From Bacillus bingmayongensis (GTDB taxonomy: Bacteria > Bacillota > Bacilli > Bacillales > Bacillaceae_G): DNA of 64,000 nt. The translations under genes were made by a program, and so were the position numbers. The DNA lies in assembly GCF_000299035.1 (NCBI RefSeq), contig NZ_JH921517.1, forward strand, positions 237,317 to 301,316, written 5' to 3'. This document shows, one piece after another, positions 8,704 to 16,124 of the stretch. The notes beneath the pieces were generated by a model. The model ran no database searches. It saw only the letters and a program-made list of their open reading frames with translations, and was not told where the DNA came from. Position 1 is the stretch's first letter. Each line of letters starts with the position of its first letter.

Positions 8704-10806
8704 ATGAGTAAAAAGAAGAAAAAAAAGAAGACCCACGTTCCGTTTCGGCTTAACGTGTTGTTTTTTTGTGTGTTTTTAATGTTTTCAGCGATCATTGTGA
8801 AGCTTGGAATGGTACAAATTGTACATGGTGAGGATTATAAAAATGAGGTTGAAAAAAAAGAAAACGCAACAGTAAGTAATCCGGTTCCACGCGGAAAAAT
8901 CTTTGATAGGTATGGTCGAGCTGTTGTGGATAATAACCCGGTTCGTACGATTACGTTTACAAGAATGAAGGGGTCGACTTCGGAGGAGCGTTTAGAAACA
9001 GCGAAAAAACTTGCGCAGCTAATTGAAGTATCTCCAGATAAATTAACAGAACGTGATAAAAAAGATTATTGGCTTTCTTTACATGAAGAGGAAGCGAAAG
9101 CAAAAATTACAAAGAAAGATCGAGCTGAATTAAAAGAGAAAAAAATTGATGATAAAGAAATTGCAGAGCGTCAGCGTAATCGCGTGACAGAGGCAGAAAT
9201 AAATCAATTAACAGCGGAAGATTTAGAAATACTTGCAATAAAGAGTAAAATGGACGGCGGATATGCAATGACGCCGCAAATTGTAAAAAAAGATGTAACG
9301 CCAGAAGAATATGCAATCATTAGTGAGAACTTAGCATTGTTACCGGGTATCGATACAACAGTTGATTGGGAACGTAAATATACTTATGATGATATGTTCC
9401 GCAGTGTACTTGGCGGGGTAACAAGCTCAGATGAAGGATTGCCGAAAGAGCGATTGGATTATTTCCTTGTTAGGGATTATAACCGTAACGATCGTGTTGG
9501 GAAAAGTTATCTTGAACAGCAATATGAAGATGCGCTTCATGGTACGAAGGCAGAAACGAGAAATGTTACGGATAAAGATGGTAACATTTTGGAAACGATA
9601 AATGTTTCGAAAGGACAACGAGGGAACGATCTAAATTTAACAATTGACATGGAACTGCAAAAGCGTGTCGAAGAAATTCTTGCGAAGAATTTAATGAAAT
9701 TCAAAGGTTCAGAACCACTTTTAGATCGTGCGTTTGTTGTGATGATGAATCCCAAAAATGGTGAAGTGTTATCCATGGCTGGAAAACAACTTGTGGAAGA
9801 AGATGGAGAAACAAAGGTGCAAGACTTTGCATTAGGAACGATGACTAGTTCTTATCCGATGGGTTCAACTGTAAAAGGTGCAACATTATTAACTGGGTAT
9901 CAAACAGGAGCCATTACGCCTGGAACGACATTATTGGATGAACCGATAAAATTAAAAGGTACACCAATCAAATCTTCTTGGAAAACGATGGGGTACATTA
10001 ATGACCTGACTGCTTTGAAAATGTCTTCTAACGTATATATGTTTAAAACGGCGATGAATATTGCAGGAGTGCCATATGTTCGAGGTGGCACATTAGATAT
10101 TAAGAAAAAGGCATTTGACGATATGCGTTATTACTTTGGTCAGTTCGGTCTTGGAGTGAAAACAGGTATTGACTTGCCAAATGAATCAGCAGGACTGAGA
10201 GGTTCAGAATATACACCTGGTTTCTTATTAGACTTATCGATTGGACAGTATGATAACTACACACCGCTTCAGCTTGCACAATATGTATCTACTATTGCAA
10301 ACGGCGGTTATCGTATGCAACCACAAGTTGTAAAGGAGATTCGCCAGCCAACAGCGAAACCAGATGAAGTTGGAAAAGTCATTCAATCAATGGAACCGAA
10401 AGTGTTAAACCGCATTGATATGCCGGAGAATCAAATTAAACGAATTCAAGAAGGCTTTAGACAAGTGTTTAACGAATCTGGTGGTACGGGTGCGAAATAC
10501 TTTACAGGAGCAAAATATACAGCGGCCGGAAAAACCGGAACGGCTCAAACTGTATATGGCGGTGACAAAGAAAGTGGGAAAAAAGCAAACGGCGAGCGTG
10601 TACAAGTTTATAATTTAACGTTAGTAGGTTACGCACCGCTTGATAACCCAGAGGTAGCATTCTCTGTTGTTGTTCCATGGGTACATGATGATAAAACAGG
10701 AATTAATGGGTACATTAGTCGCGAAATTATGGACGCTTACTTTGATTTGAAAAAACAAGAAGTAACAGGTGAAGCGCCAAAAGATGCAAAAGAGGAAAAA
10801 GAATAA
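8704..10806 (+). CDS. pbpA: Penicillin-binding protein 2A (class B transpeptidase)
   Basis: A 700-residue class B PBP that cross-links peptidoglycan outside the membrane; in B. subtilis PBP2A (YqgF) works with PbpH in cell elongation. A lysine-rich cytoplasmic tail (residues 3-9) and one transmembrane anchor (about 15-40) precede the dimerisation domain. The transpeptidase motifs are STVK with Ser388, SSN at 441-443 and KTG at 610-612, all intact. I chose the ATG at 8704, after AGAGGGGG, over an ATG six codons upstream that overlaps the binding site. The C-terminus is a short acidic-basic tail. Confidence 0.94.
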   Translation: MSKKKKKKKTHVPFRLNVLFFCVFLMFSAIIVKLGMVQIVHGEDYKNEVEKKENATVSNPVPRGKIFDRYGRAVVDNNPVRTITFTRMKGSTSEERLETAKKLAQLIEVSPDKLTERDKKDYWLSLHEEEAKAKITKKDRAELKEKKIDDKEIAERQRNRVTEAEINQLTAEDLEILAIKSKMDGGYAMTPQIVKKDVTPEEYAIISENLALLPGIDTTVDWERKYTYDDMFRSVLGGVTSSDEGLPKERLDYFLVRDYNRNDRVGKSYLEQQYEDALHGTKAETRNVTDKDGNILETINVSKGQRGNDLNLTIDMELQKRVEEILAKNLMKFKGSEPLLDRAFVVMMNPKNGEVLSMAGKQLVEEDGETKVQDFALGTMTSSYPMGSTVKGATLLTGYQTGAITPGTTLLDEPIKLKGTPIKSSWKTMGYINDLTALKMSSNVYMFKTAMNIAGVPYVRGGTLDIKKKAFDDMRYYFGQFGLGVKTGIDLPNESAGLRGSEYTPGFLLDLSIGQYDNYTPLQLAQYVSTIANGGYRMQPQVVKEIRQPTAKPDEVGKVIQSMEPKVLNRIDMPENQIKRIQEGFRQVFNESGGTGAKYFTGAKYTAAGKTGTAQTVYGGDKESGKKANGERVQVYNLTLVGYAPLDNPEVAFSVVVPWVHDDKTGINGYISREIMDAYFDLKKQEVTGEAPKDAKEEKE

Positions 10807-10820
10807 AAATATGTAAATTT

Positions 10821-10856
10821 GGCACACTATCTCAAAAGATAGTGTGCTTTTTTTAT
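10821..10856 (+). terminator. Terminator after pbpA
   Basis: GCACACTATCT-CAA-AAGATAGTGTGC followed by seven T. Confidence 0.88.
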
Positions 10857-10938
10857 ATTTTATGCATAGAGTGTAGTAATGGTGGACGAGCATATCATAT
10901 ATGCAAAATAGGGTGTTGAAAAATGGATTCTCTCATAG

Positions 10939-10952
10939 TATGACCGGTCATA
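10939..10952. promoter_or_regulatory. 14-bp perfect palindrome upstream of pstS
   Basis: TATGACCGGTCATA is a perfect palindrome about 55 bp upstream of the PhoP boxes. It looks like an operator half-pair for a small dimeric regulator; I cannot name one. Confidence 0.3.
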
Positions 10953-11008
10953 TATCTACGTTGGAGAAAAGAAGTGAAAATGAGAAAGAAACATCGTATT
11001 CCTCCACA

Positions 11009-11047
11009 TTATGTTGAACTTTACAAAACTTTTACAAATTATTAAAA
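11009..11047 (+). promoter_or_regulatory. PhoP boxes upstream of the pst operon
   Basis: Four hexamers in 11-bp phase, TTATGT (11009), TTTACA (11020), TTTACA (11031) and TTAAAA (11042), match the Bacillus PhoP direct-repeat pattern TT(A/T/C)A(C/T)A. This predicts induction by phosphate starvation through PhoPR. Confidence 0.75.
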
Positions 11048-11121
11048 CCGAATTAATAGTTCGGCAGTATTCTTATATTTGTAATCCTGTTACTTCGGGA
11101 TACTTCTAGGAGGAGCAACAC

Positions 11122-12039
11122 GTGAAGTGGACAAGAAAATGTATCAAGATTTTAGTAATATCGACATGCTTTATATTTTCGTATGTGTCTACTACATCCG
11201 CTACTAATGATGTGAGGGAAGTGAGAGTTGATGGATCCTCAACCGTCTTTCCTATTATGGAAGCGATAGCGGAAGAATACACAAAAAAAGACCCACGTGT
11301 AAAAATTTCTATTAGTATATCTGGGACAGGAGGAGGATTTCATCGGTTTGGAAAAGGTGAAGTAGATATTAATAATGCTTCACGCAAGGTGAAACCAGTA
11401 GAAAAAGACTTTATGAGAAAAAACTCCATCCAGTTTACACCATTTGAAATTGCTTATGATGGCCTCACAATCATTGTGAATCGTCAAAATACATGGGCAG
11501 ATAATATGACGATAGAAGAATTGCGTCTATTATGGAGTGAAAATGGAAAAACGAAACGATGGTCACATATTCATCCGAAATGGCCGCATGAAAAGGTGCA
11601 ATTTTATGCGCCAGGTGTTGATTCCGGTACGTATGATTATTTTCAAAGTGTTGTCTTGCAAAATAAACGTCTTGCAAAAACAGTTTCTTTATCTGAAGAC
11701 GATCAAGTCATTATGCAAGGGGTAATGAATGATAAAAATGCAATTGCATTTGTGGGATATGCGTACTATATGGCAAATCAGGATAAGGTAAAAGCCATAA
11801 AAGTAAATGGTGTACGACCAACGAAAGAAACCATTCAATCTGGTGTTTATAAGCCATTGTCAAGGCCGCTATTTACTTATGTAAATCATGCTTCTATTCG
11901 AAATAAAAGCAGTGTGGCAGAGTATGTAACATTTATGATGCAACATGCAGGCAGGCTTGCGGAAGAAGTCGGATATGTTAAGTTGCCACAAAAGAAATAT
12001 AGTGAACAGCTGCGAATGTTAACAGAAATAAAAAGATAA
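11122..12039 (+). CDS. pstS: Phosphate ABC transporter substrate-binding protein
   Basis: A 305-residue periplasmic-type phosphate binder. The phosphate-loop pattern VDGSSTVFPIMEA follows the signal sequence, then SGTGGGFHRF and the GVDSGTYDYF segment, all typical of PstS. GTG start at 11122 after AGGAGGAGC. The signal peptide lacks a convincing lipobox: the only nearby cysteine (residue 16, ISTC) follows a very short hydrophobic stretch, while TTSA just before residue 28 looks like a signal peptidase I site. Gram-positive PstS is normally a lipoprotein, so anchoring is in doubt. First gene of pstS-pstC-pstA-pstB, behind PhoP boxes. Confidence 0.93.
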   Translation: MKWTRKCIKILVISTCFIFSYVSTTSATNDVREVRVDGSSTVFPIMEAIAEEYTKKDPRVKISISISGTGGGFHRFGKGEVDINNASRKVKPVEKDFMRKNSIQFTPFEIAYDGLTIIVNRQNTWADNMTIEELRLLWSENGKTKRWSHIHPKWPHEKVQFYAPGVDSGTYDYFQSVVLQNKRLAKTVSLSEDDQVIMQGVMNDKNAIAFVGYAYYMANQDKVKAIKVNGVRPTKETIQSGVYKPLSRPLFTYVNHASIRNKSSVAEYVTFMMQHAGRLAEEVGYVKLPQKKYSEQLRMLTEIKR

Positions 12040-12066
12040 TGTCAGGATGGAAAGGGGTTTTCATCT

Positions 12067-13017
12067 TTGGCCCGAAATGACAAAAATCAAATTACATTTT
12101 CTGTGCAACATTTGATTGAAAGAAATACAATCAAAAGAAAAAAAACGCAGCGAATCAATCGAATGGTTCCGTTACTATTAAAGGCAATTGCTAGCGTATC
12201 TATTATAACGACAATCGGCATTATTGTTACGCTAGCGAATGAAACGATTATGTTTTTTCGTGAAATACCAATGTATTCTTTTTTCACTGAAAAAGAATGG
12301 TTACCATTTTTTGAAGAGCCTAAGTTTGGAATATTGCCTCTTGTATGTGGGACCGTACTTGTAACAACAATCGCTATGATAGTAGCTATTCCGATTGGAC
12401 TAGGGTGTGCCATATTTTTAAATGAATATGCTTCACACTTTGTTAGAAAAGTGTTAAAGCCCATTTTAGAACTACTAGCAGGCATTCCAACAATTGTATA
12501 TGGTTTTTTTGCTTTAACGATTGTTACACCAGCCCTGCAACGTATCATTCCAGATTTACAGTTTTTTAATGCGATTAGTCCAGGGATTGTTATAGGGATT
12601 ATGATGGTTCCGACAATTGCTTCTCTTTCTGAAGATGCGATGGGAGCTGTATCGAAAGGTATAAAAGAAGCTTCACTTGGGCTAGGCGCTACTCGTTTTG
12701 AAACTGTGCGAAAGGTTGTATTTCCAGCTGCGTTTACCGGTATTATGGCTGCAATTCTATTAGCGGCTTCACGTGCAATTGGTGAAACAATGATTGTTGT
12801 CATTGCTGGAGGTTCAACCCCAAATGTATCGATAGATCCGACGCATTCCGTTCAAACGTTAACGGCTTATATTGTGCAAGTAAGCTTGGGTGATGCGCCT
12901 CATGGAACGCTTGCATACTATAGTATGTACGCTGTAGGTGCGACGTTACTTATGTTTACATTCATGATGAATATGATTTCACAGCAGATTATGCGTCGTT
13001 TTAGAAAGGCGATATAA
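12067..13017 (+). CDS. pstC: Phosphate ABC transporter permease PstC
   Basis: A 316-residue inner membrane permease of the high-affinity phosphate importer with six predicted helices. The binding-protein-dependent transport signature lies near residues 195-220 (EASLGLGATRFETVRKVVFP). I place the start at the TTG at 12067, which follows GGAAAGGGG; there is no ATG before the conserved region except inside the first helix. It begins 27 bp after pstS and one base before pstA. Confidence 0.93.
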   Translation: MARNDKNQITFSVQHLIERNTIKRKKTQRINRMVPLLLKAIASVSIITTIGIIVTLANETIMFFREIPMYSFFTEKEWLPFFEEPKFGILPLVCGTVLVTTIAMIVAIPIGLGCAIFLNEYASHFVRKVLKPILELLAGIPTIVYGFFALTIVTPALQRIIPDLQFFNAISPGIVIGIMMVPTIASLSEDAMGAVSKGIKEASLGLGATRFETVRKVVFPAAFTGIMAAILLAASRAIGETMIVVIAGGSTPNVSIDPTHSVQTLTAYIVQVSLGDAPHGTLAYYSMYAVGATLLMFTFMMNMISQQIMRRFRKAI

Positions 13018-13018
13018 G

Positions 13019-13885
13019 ATGCGAATGCTGAATCAAAAGAAAATAAAAGAAAATATGGCGTCGCGTTTTTGGAAGGATCAAATATATAAATCGATTTCTT
13101 ATATGACAATGCTATTTTCTATTTGCATACTAGTTTTATTGCTTTATCAAATCTTTGAAAAAGGTGCAAGTTATCTTTCAATAGATTTTTTTATGAACTT
13201 TGCTTCGCGTAATCCAAAGCAAGCTGGTATTGCCGCTGCATTGTCAGGGACAATTTTATTTATGAGTATAGTAGTACCAGTTTCCTTTGTATTTGGGGTA
13301 GGTACAGCTCTTTATTTAGAACATTATGCAAAGCAATCTATATTTACAAGAATCGTAGAATTAAATATTCAAACATTAGCGGGTGTGCCATCTGTTGTGT
13401 TTGGATTGCTTGGTCTAACCATTTTTGTCTATGGTCTTCAGTTAGGGGAGAGTATAGTAACAGCGGCATTTACAATGAGTCTTCTTGTATTACCGACTGT
13501 TGTTGTGTCGAGTCAAGAAGCAATTCGTATGGTGCCAGATTCTCTGTTAGAAGCCTCGTATGGCGCTGGTGCTACAAAATGGCAGACGATGTATCAGATT
13601 GTATTGCCAACTGCCTTGCCAGGAATTTTAACGGGATGTGTTTTGGCTTTATCAAGGGCAATTGGGGAGGCGGCACCGCTATTAGTCATTGGGGCGCTTG
13701 CTTTTGCTAATTATATCCCATTTAACATGCTTGATAGATTTACAGTTTTACCGATTCAAATTTTTAATTGGATGAGTAGACCACAAGAGGAGTTTCAGCA
13801 TGTAGCAGCAGCCGGTATGATCGTTTTATTAGGATTGTTGCTCATTATGAATGCAGTTGTCTTATGGTTACGAAATCGTAAGTAG
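13019..13885 (+). CDS. pstA: Phosphate ABC transporter permease PstA
   Basis: The second permease subunit, 288 residues with six hydrophobic helices and the EAA loop SLLEASYGAGATKWQT characteristic of PstA. It pairs with PstC to form the channel. The ATG at 13019 is immediately after the pstC stop, and pstB starts 21 bp downstream, so the four genes are co-transcribed. Confidence 0.94.
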   Translation: MRMLNQKKIKENMASRFWKDQIYKSISYMTMLFSICILVLLLYQIFEKGASYLSIDFFMNFASRNPKQAGIAAALSGTILFMSIVVPVSFVFGVGTALYLEHYAKQSIFTRIVELNIQTLAGVPSVVFGLLGLTIFVYGLQLGESIVTAAFTMSLLVLPTVVVSSQEAIRMVPDSLLEASYGAGATKWQTMYQIVLPTALPGILTGCVLALSRAIGEAAPLLVIGALAFANYIPFNMLDRFTVLPIQIFNWMSRPQEEFQHVAAAGMIVLLGLLLIMNAVVLWLRNRK

Positions 13886-13906
13886 TGGATGAAAGGGGAA
13901 TTCAAA

Positions 13907-14722
13907 ATGGTAGCAACAGTAGTAAATGTACAGGTGAAAAATGAAATGAAAATTGAGTCAGCAGCGAAGAAAGTTGTATTCGATACAAAGAATTTAAACT
14001 TATGGTATGGAGAAGATCATGCATTAAAAGACGTGAATTTGAGTATTCATGAGAATGAAGTAACGGCAATTATTGGACCAAGTGGTTGCGGGAAATCAAC
14101 ATATTTAAAAACGTTAAACCGTATGGTAGAGCTAGTACCTATTGTTCGCACAACGGGAGTGATTGAATATCGGGATCGAAATATTTTTGATAAGTCATAT
14201 CCTGTTGAAGAATTACGTACGCATGTTGGAATGGTATTCCAAAAGCCGAATCCATTTCCGAAATCTATCTATGAAAATGTTGCTTATGGCCCAAAGATTC
14301 ATGGTATTCGTGATAAGAAGACACTTGATGAAATTGTTGAAAAAAGTTTACGTGGTGCGGCGATTTGGGATGAATTAAAAGATCGATTACATGATAATGC
14401 ATATGGTTTGTCTGGTGGGCAACAACAGCGTTTATGTATCGCACGTTGTTTAGCGATTGAGCCAGATGTAATCTTAATGGATGAACCGACATCAGCATTG
14501 GATCCGATCTCTACATTAAAAGTTGAAGAATTAATTCAAGAGTTAAAGAAAGATTTTAGTATTGTAATTGTAACGCATAATATGCAACAAGCGGCACGTA
14601 TCTCTGATAAGACAGCTTTCTTCTTAAGTGGTGAGGTTGTTGAATATACAGATACAAACAAATTATTTACTACTCCTACAGATAAACGAACAGAAGATTA
14701 TATTACAGGACGATTTGGTTAA
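13907..14722 (+). CDS. pstB: Phosphate ABC transporter ATP-binding protein
   Basis: A 271-residue ATPase that drives phosphate import. Walker A is GPSGCGKST, the Q-loop region reads [11 protein letters not shown] (a PstB hallmark), the signature is LSGGQQQR and Walker B VILMDEPT. The ATG at 13907 follows AAAGGGGAA; an upstream in-frame ATG (13889) precedes this site and is unlikely. Only one pstB is present here, whereas B. subtilis has pstBA and pstBB. Confidence 0.95.
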   Translation: MVATVVNVQVKNEMKIESAAKKVVFDTKNLNLWYGEDHALKDVNLSIHENEVTAIIGPSGCGKSTYLKTLNRMVELVPIVRTTGVIEYRDRNIFDKSYPVEELRTHVGMVFQKPNPFPKSIYENVAYGPKIHGIRDKKTLDEIVEKSLRGAAIWDELKDRLHDNAYGLSGGQQQRLCIARCLAIEPDVILMDEPTSALDPISTLKVEELIQELKKDFSIVIVTHNMQQAARISDKTAFFLSGEVVEYTDTNKLFTTPTDKRTEDYITGRFG

Positions 14723-14790
14723 TATTTTTGAGCGTAAAGGCCTCTTTGCAAGGGGCTTTTATCACTTTATTAAAAATCAAGTAAGAAAAT

Positions 14791-15015
14791 TCCCCCTCAG
14801 GGACTGTGCTGAGGGGGAGCTGAATTGCTAGTAACTGCATTCTTGAACGATTTGTGCAATATACTAAAAAATAGTTTCAAAGGCATTTGTCAATGGAATA
14901 GAGAGGTTGTGCTATCAGGCAGCTGTGTCAACTCCACTCGTGTTAAGCATCTGTTAGAGAAGACACATGAGAACCCCCTACTTCAAGATCCAAAGGAGCT
15001 AAGTGGCGGGAGTTT
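14791..15015 (+). mobile_element. Possible decayed non-autonomous IS200/IS605-type element
   Basis: The 325-bp gap between pstB and phoU has a perfect 10-bp hairpin TCCCCCTCAG (14791-14800) with CTGAGGGGGA (14809-14818), and at the other end an imperfect hairpin CCCCCTACTT with AAGTGGCGGG (14974-15010) preceded by ACACATGAGAA. Subterminal hairpins with a C/G-rich stem at each end are the pattern of IS200/IS605 elements and their short derivatives. No transposase or TnpB frame is present. This rests on pattern resemblance only; an untranslated structured RNA is the alternative. Confidence 0.3.
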
Positions 15016-15047
15016 TCATATATGTAACAGCTAAAGGAGGAAACAAT

Positions 15048-15704
15048 GTGATAAGGGAGCAATTTCATTATGATTTACAAACACTGCAGCAAAAGGTAAT
15101 TGAACTTGGAGAATTGGCAAGAGAAGCTCTTTTTCGCTCTATGGAAGGGCTTCGGAAGAGAGAGGTAGAGATAGCGCTAGAAGTCATTGATGGTGATTAC
15201 CGCATGGATAATTTAGAAGAAGAAATTAATGACCTTGCACTTATGTTAATTACAAAGCAGCAACCTGTTGCGAGTGATTTACGAAGAATTTTTGTTTCGA
15301 TTAAAACAGCAACAGATTTAGAACGTATTGCAGATCATGCTGTAAATATTGCTAAATCAACAATTCGGCTTGGAGAAAAAGATATATCTGTCAACTTGCA
15401 GAGCCTAGAGCAAATGTTTACGATTGCCGCGAATATGTTAAAGTTATCGCTAGAAGCATATCAAGAAGAAAATTTAACTTTTGCAAAACAAATTGCAGAG
15501 ATGGATGATTCTGTTGATGAAATATATGGGAGAGCAATTCGTGAGTTTATTTCATCTATCCCTGAACATCCTGAAGTGATTACGCAAATTACACAATTAT
15601 CTTTTATTGCACGTTACATTGAACGTGTAGCAGATCACATTACGAATATTGCCGAGAATGTTTTTTATTTAGTGAAAGGGAAGCATTATTTATTAAATGA
15701 ATAA
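15048..15704 (+). CDS. phoU: Phosphate transport system regulatory protein PhoU
   Basis: A 218-residue, all-helical protein with two PhoU repeats (about residues 15-100 and 120-205), each with the metal-binding (E/D)xxxD pattern, seen as DLERIADHAVN and YIERVADHITN. PhoU links the Pst transporter to the PhoR sensor. I chose the GTG at 15048, directly after AAAGGAGGAAACAAT, over an ATG 45 bases upstream. It is separated from pstB by a 325-bp structured gap, so it may be transcribed independently. Confidence 0.93.
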   Translation: MIREQFHYDLQTLQQKVIELGELAREALFRSMEGLRKREVEIALEVIDGDYRMDNLEEEINDLALMLITKQQPVASDLRRIFVSIKTATDLERIADHAVNIAKSTIRLGEKDISVNLQSLEQMFTIAANMLKLSLEAYQEENLTFAKQIAEMDDSVDEIYGRAIREFISSIPEHPEVITQITQLSFIARYIERVADHITNIAENVFYLVKGKHYLLNE

Positions 15705-15717
15705 GAGAAAAAGGCTA

Positions 15718-15746
15718 GCAAGTGATGGAATATCACTTGCTTTTTT
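15718..15746 (+). terminator. Terminator after phoU
   Basis: GCAAGTGAT-GGAAT-ATCACTTGC and six T. Confidence 0.88.
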
Positions 15747-15848
15747 AGTCAAAACATGACAAAAAAAGCTCATTGTTTTGTTCTATCTATGATGATAAGA
15801 TGTATCATAATATGATATGGAAAAATGAAACAATATAGGTTTAATTTG

Positions 15849-15988
15849 TTTACATTGTTATTTACGGGAAGTGAAATCCTTATCTCAAGATTTAGGTGGG
15901 GCGAGAAAGGGTGGGAGGCCTGTAAAAACCTGATTTGTGAAGACGAATACTTAGTGAAGGATGAGGACTGATTCAAGATTCACTTTAT
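15849..15988 (-). repeat. bcr1-type repeat, copy E (degenerate)
   Basis: In reverse orientation this 140-bp stretch follows the order of copy B (23967-24126): TTTAC..., TTATTTACGGG, CCTTATCTCAAGATT, GGTGGG, CCTGTAAAA, CCTGATTTGTGA and finally TTCACTTTAT. Many bases differ and small deletions are present, so it looks like an old, decaying copy. The remainder of 15989-16124 holds a cre-like palindrome. Confidence 0.55.
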
Positions 15989-16011
15989 GATTTTCCCTTA
16001 TTAAATTATAA

Positions 16012-16025
16012 AGTAAGCGCTTACT
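16012..16025. promoter_or_regulatory. cre-like palindrome
   Basis: AGTAAGCGCTTACT is a perfect palindrome with the core TAAGCGCTTA of CcpA sites (consensus TGTAAGCGCTTACA); only the outermost bases differ. It lies ~100 bp upstream of the nucleotidyltransferase gene. Confidence 0.35.
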
Positions 16026-16124
16026 ATTGAGGTTCAGTGAAGTGAAAAGGTTAATTTCTACATAAGTGACATACATATGATATACAAGGTCGTTCAACAT
16101 TATAAAAGTGGAGGATGAATGTAT

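Noticed and set aside
10980-11045. 21-codon frame overlapping the PhoP boxes
   Set aside because: Very short, no close binding site, and it overlaps a clear regulatory site.
12087-12803. 238-codon open frame antisense to pstC
   Set aside because: It lies wholly inside a clear gene, has no plausible ribosome binding site, and its composition is that of a reversed membrane protein gene.
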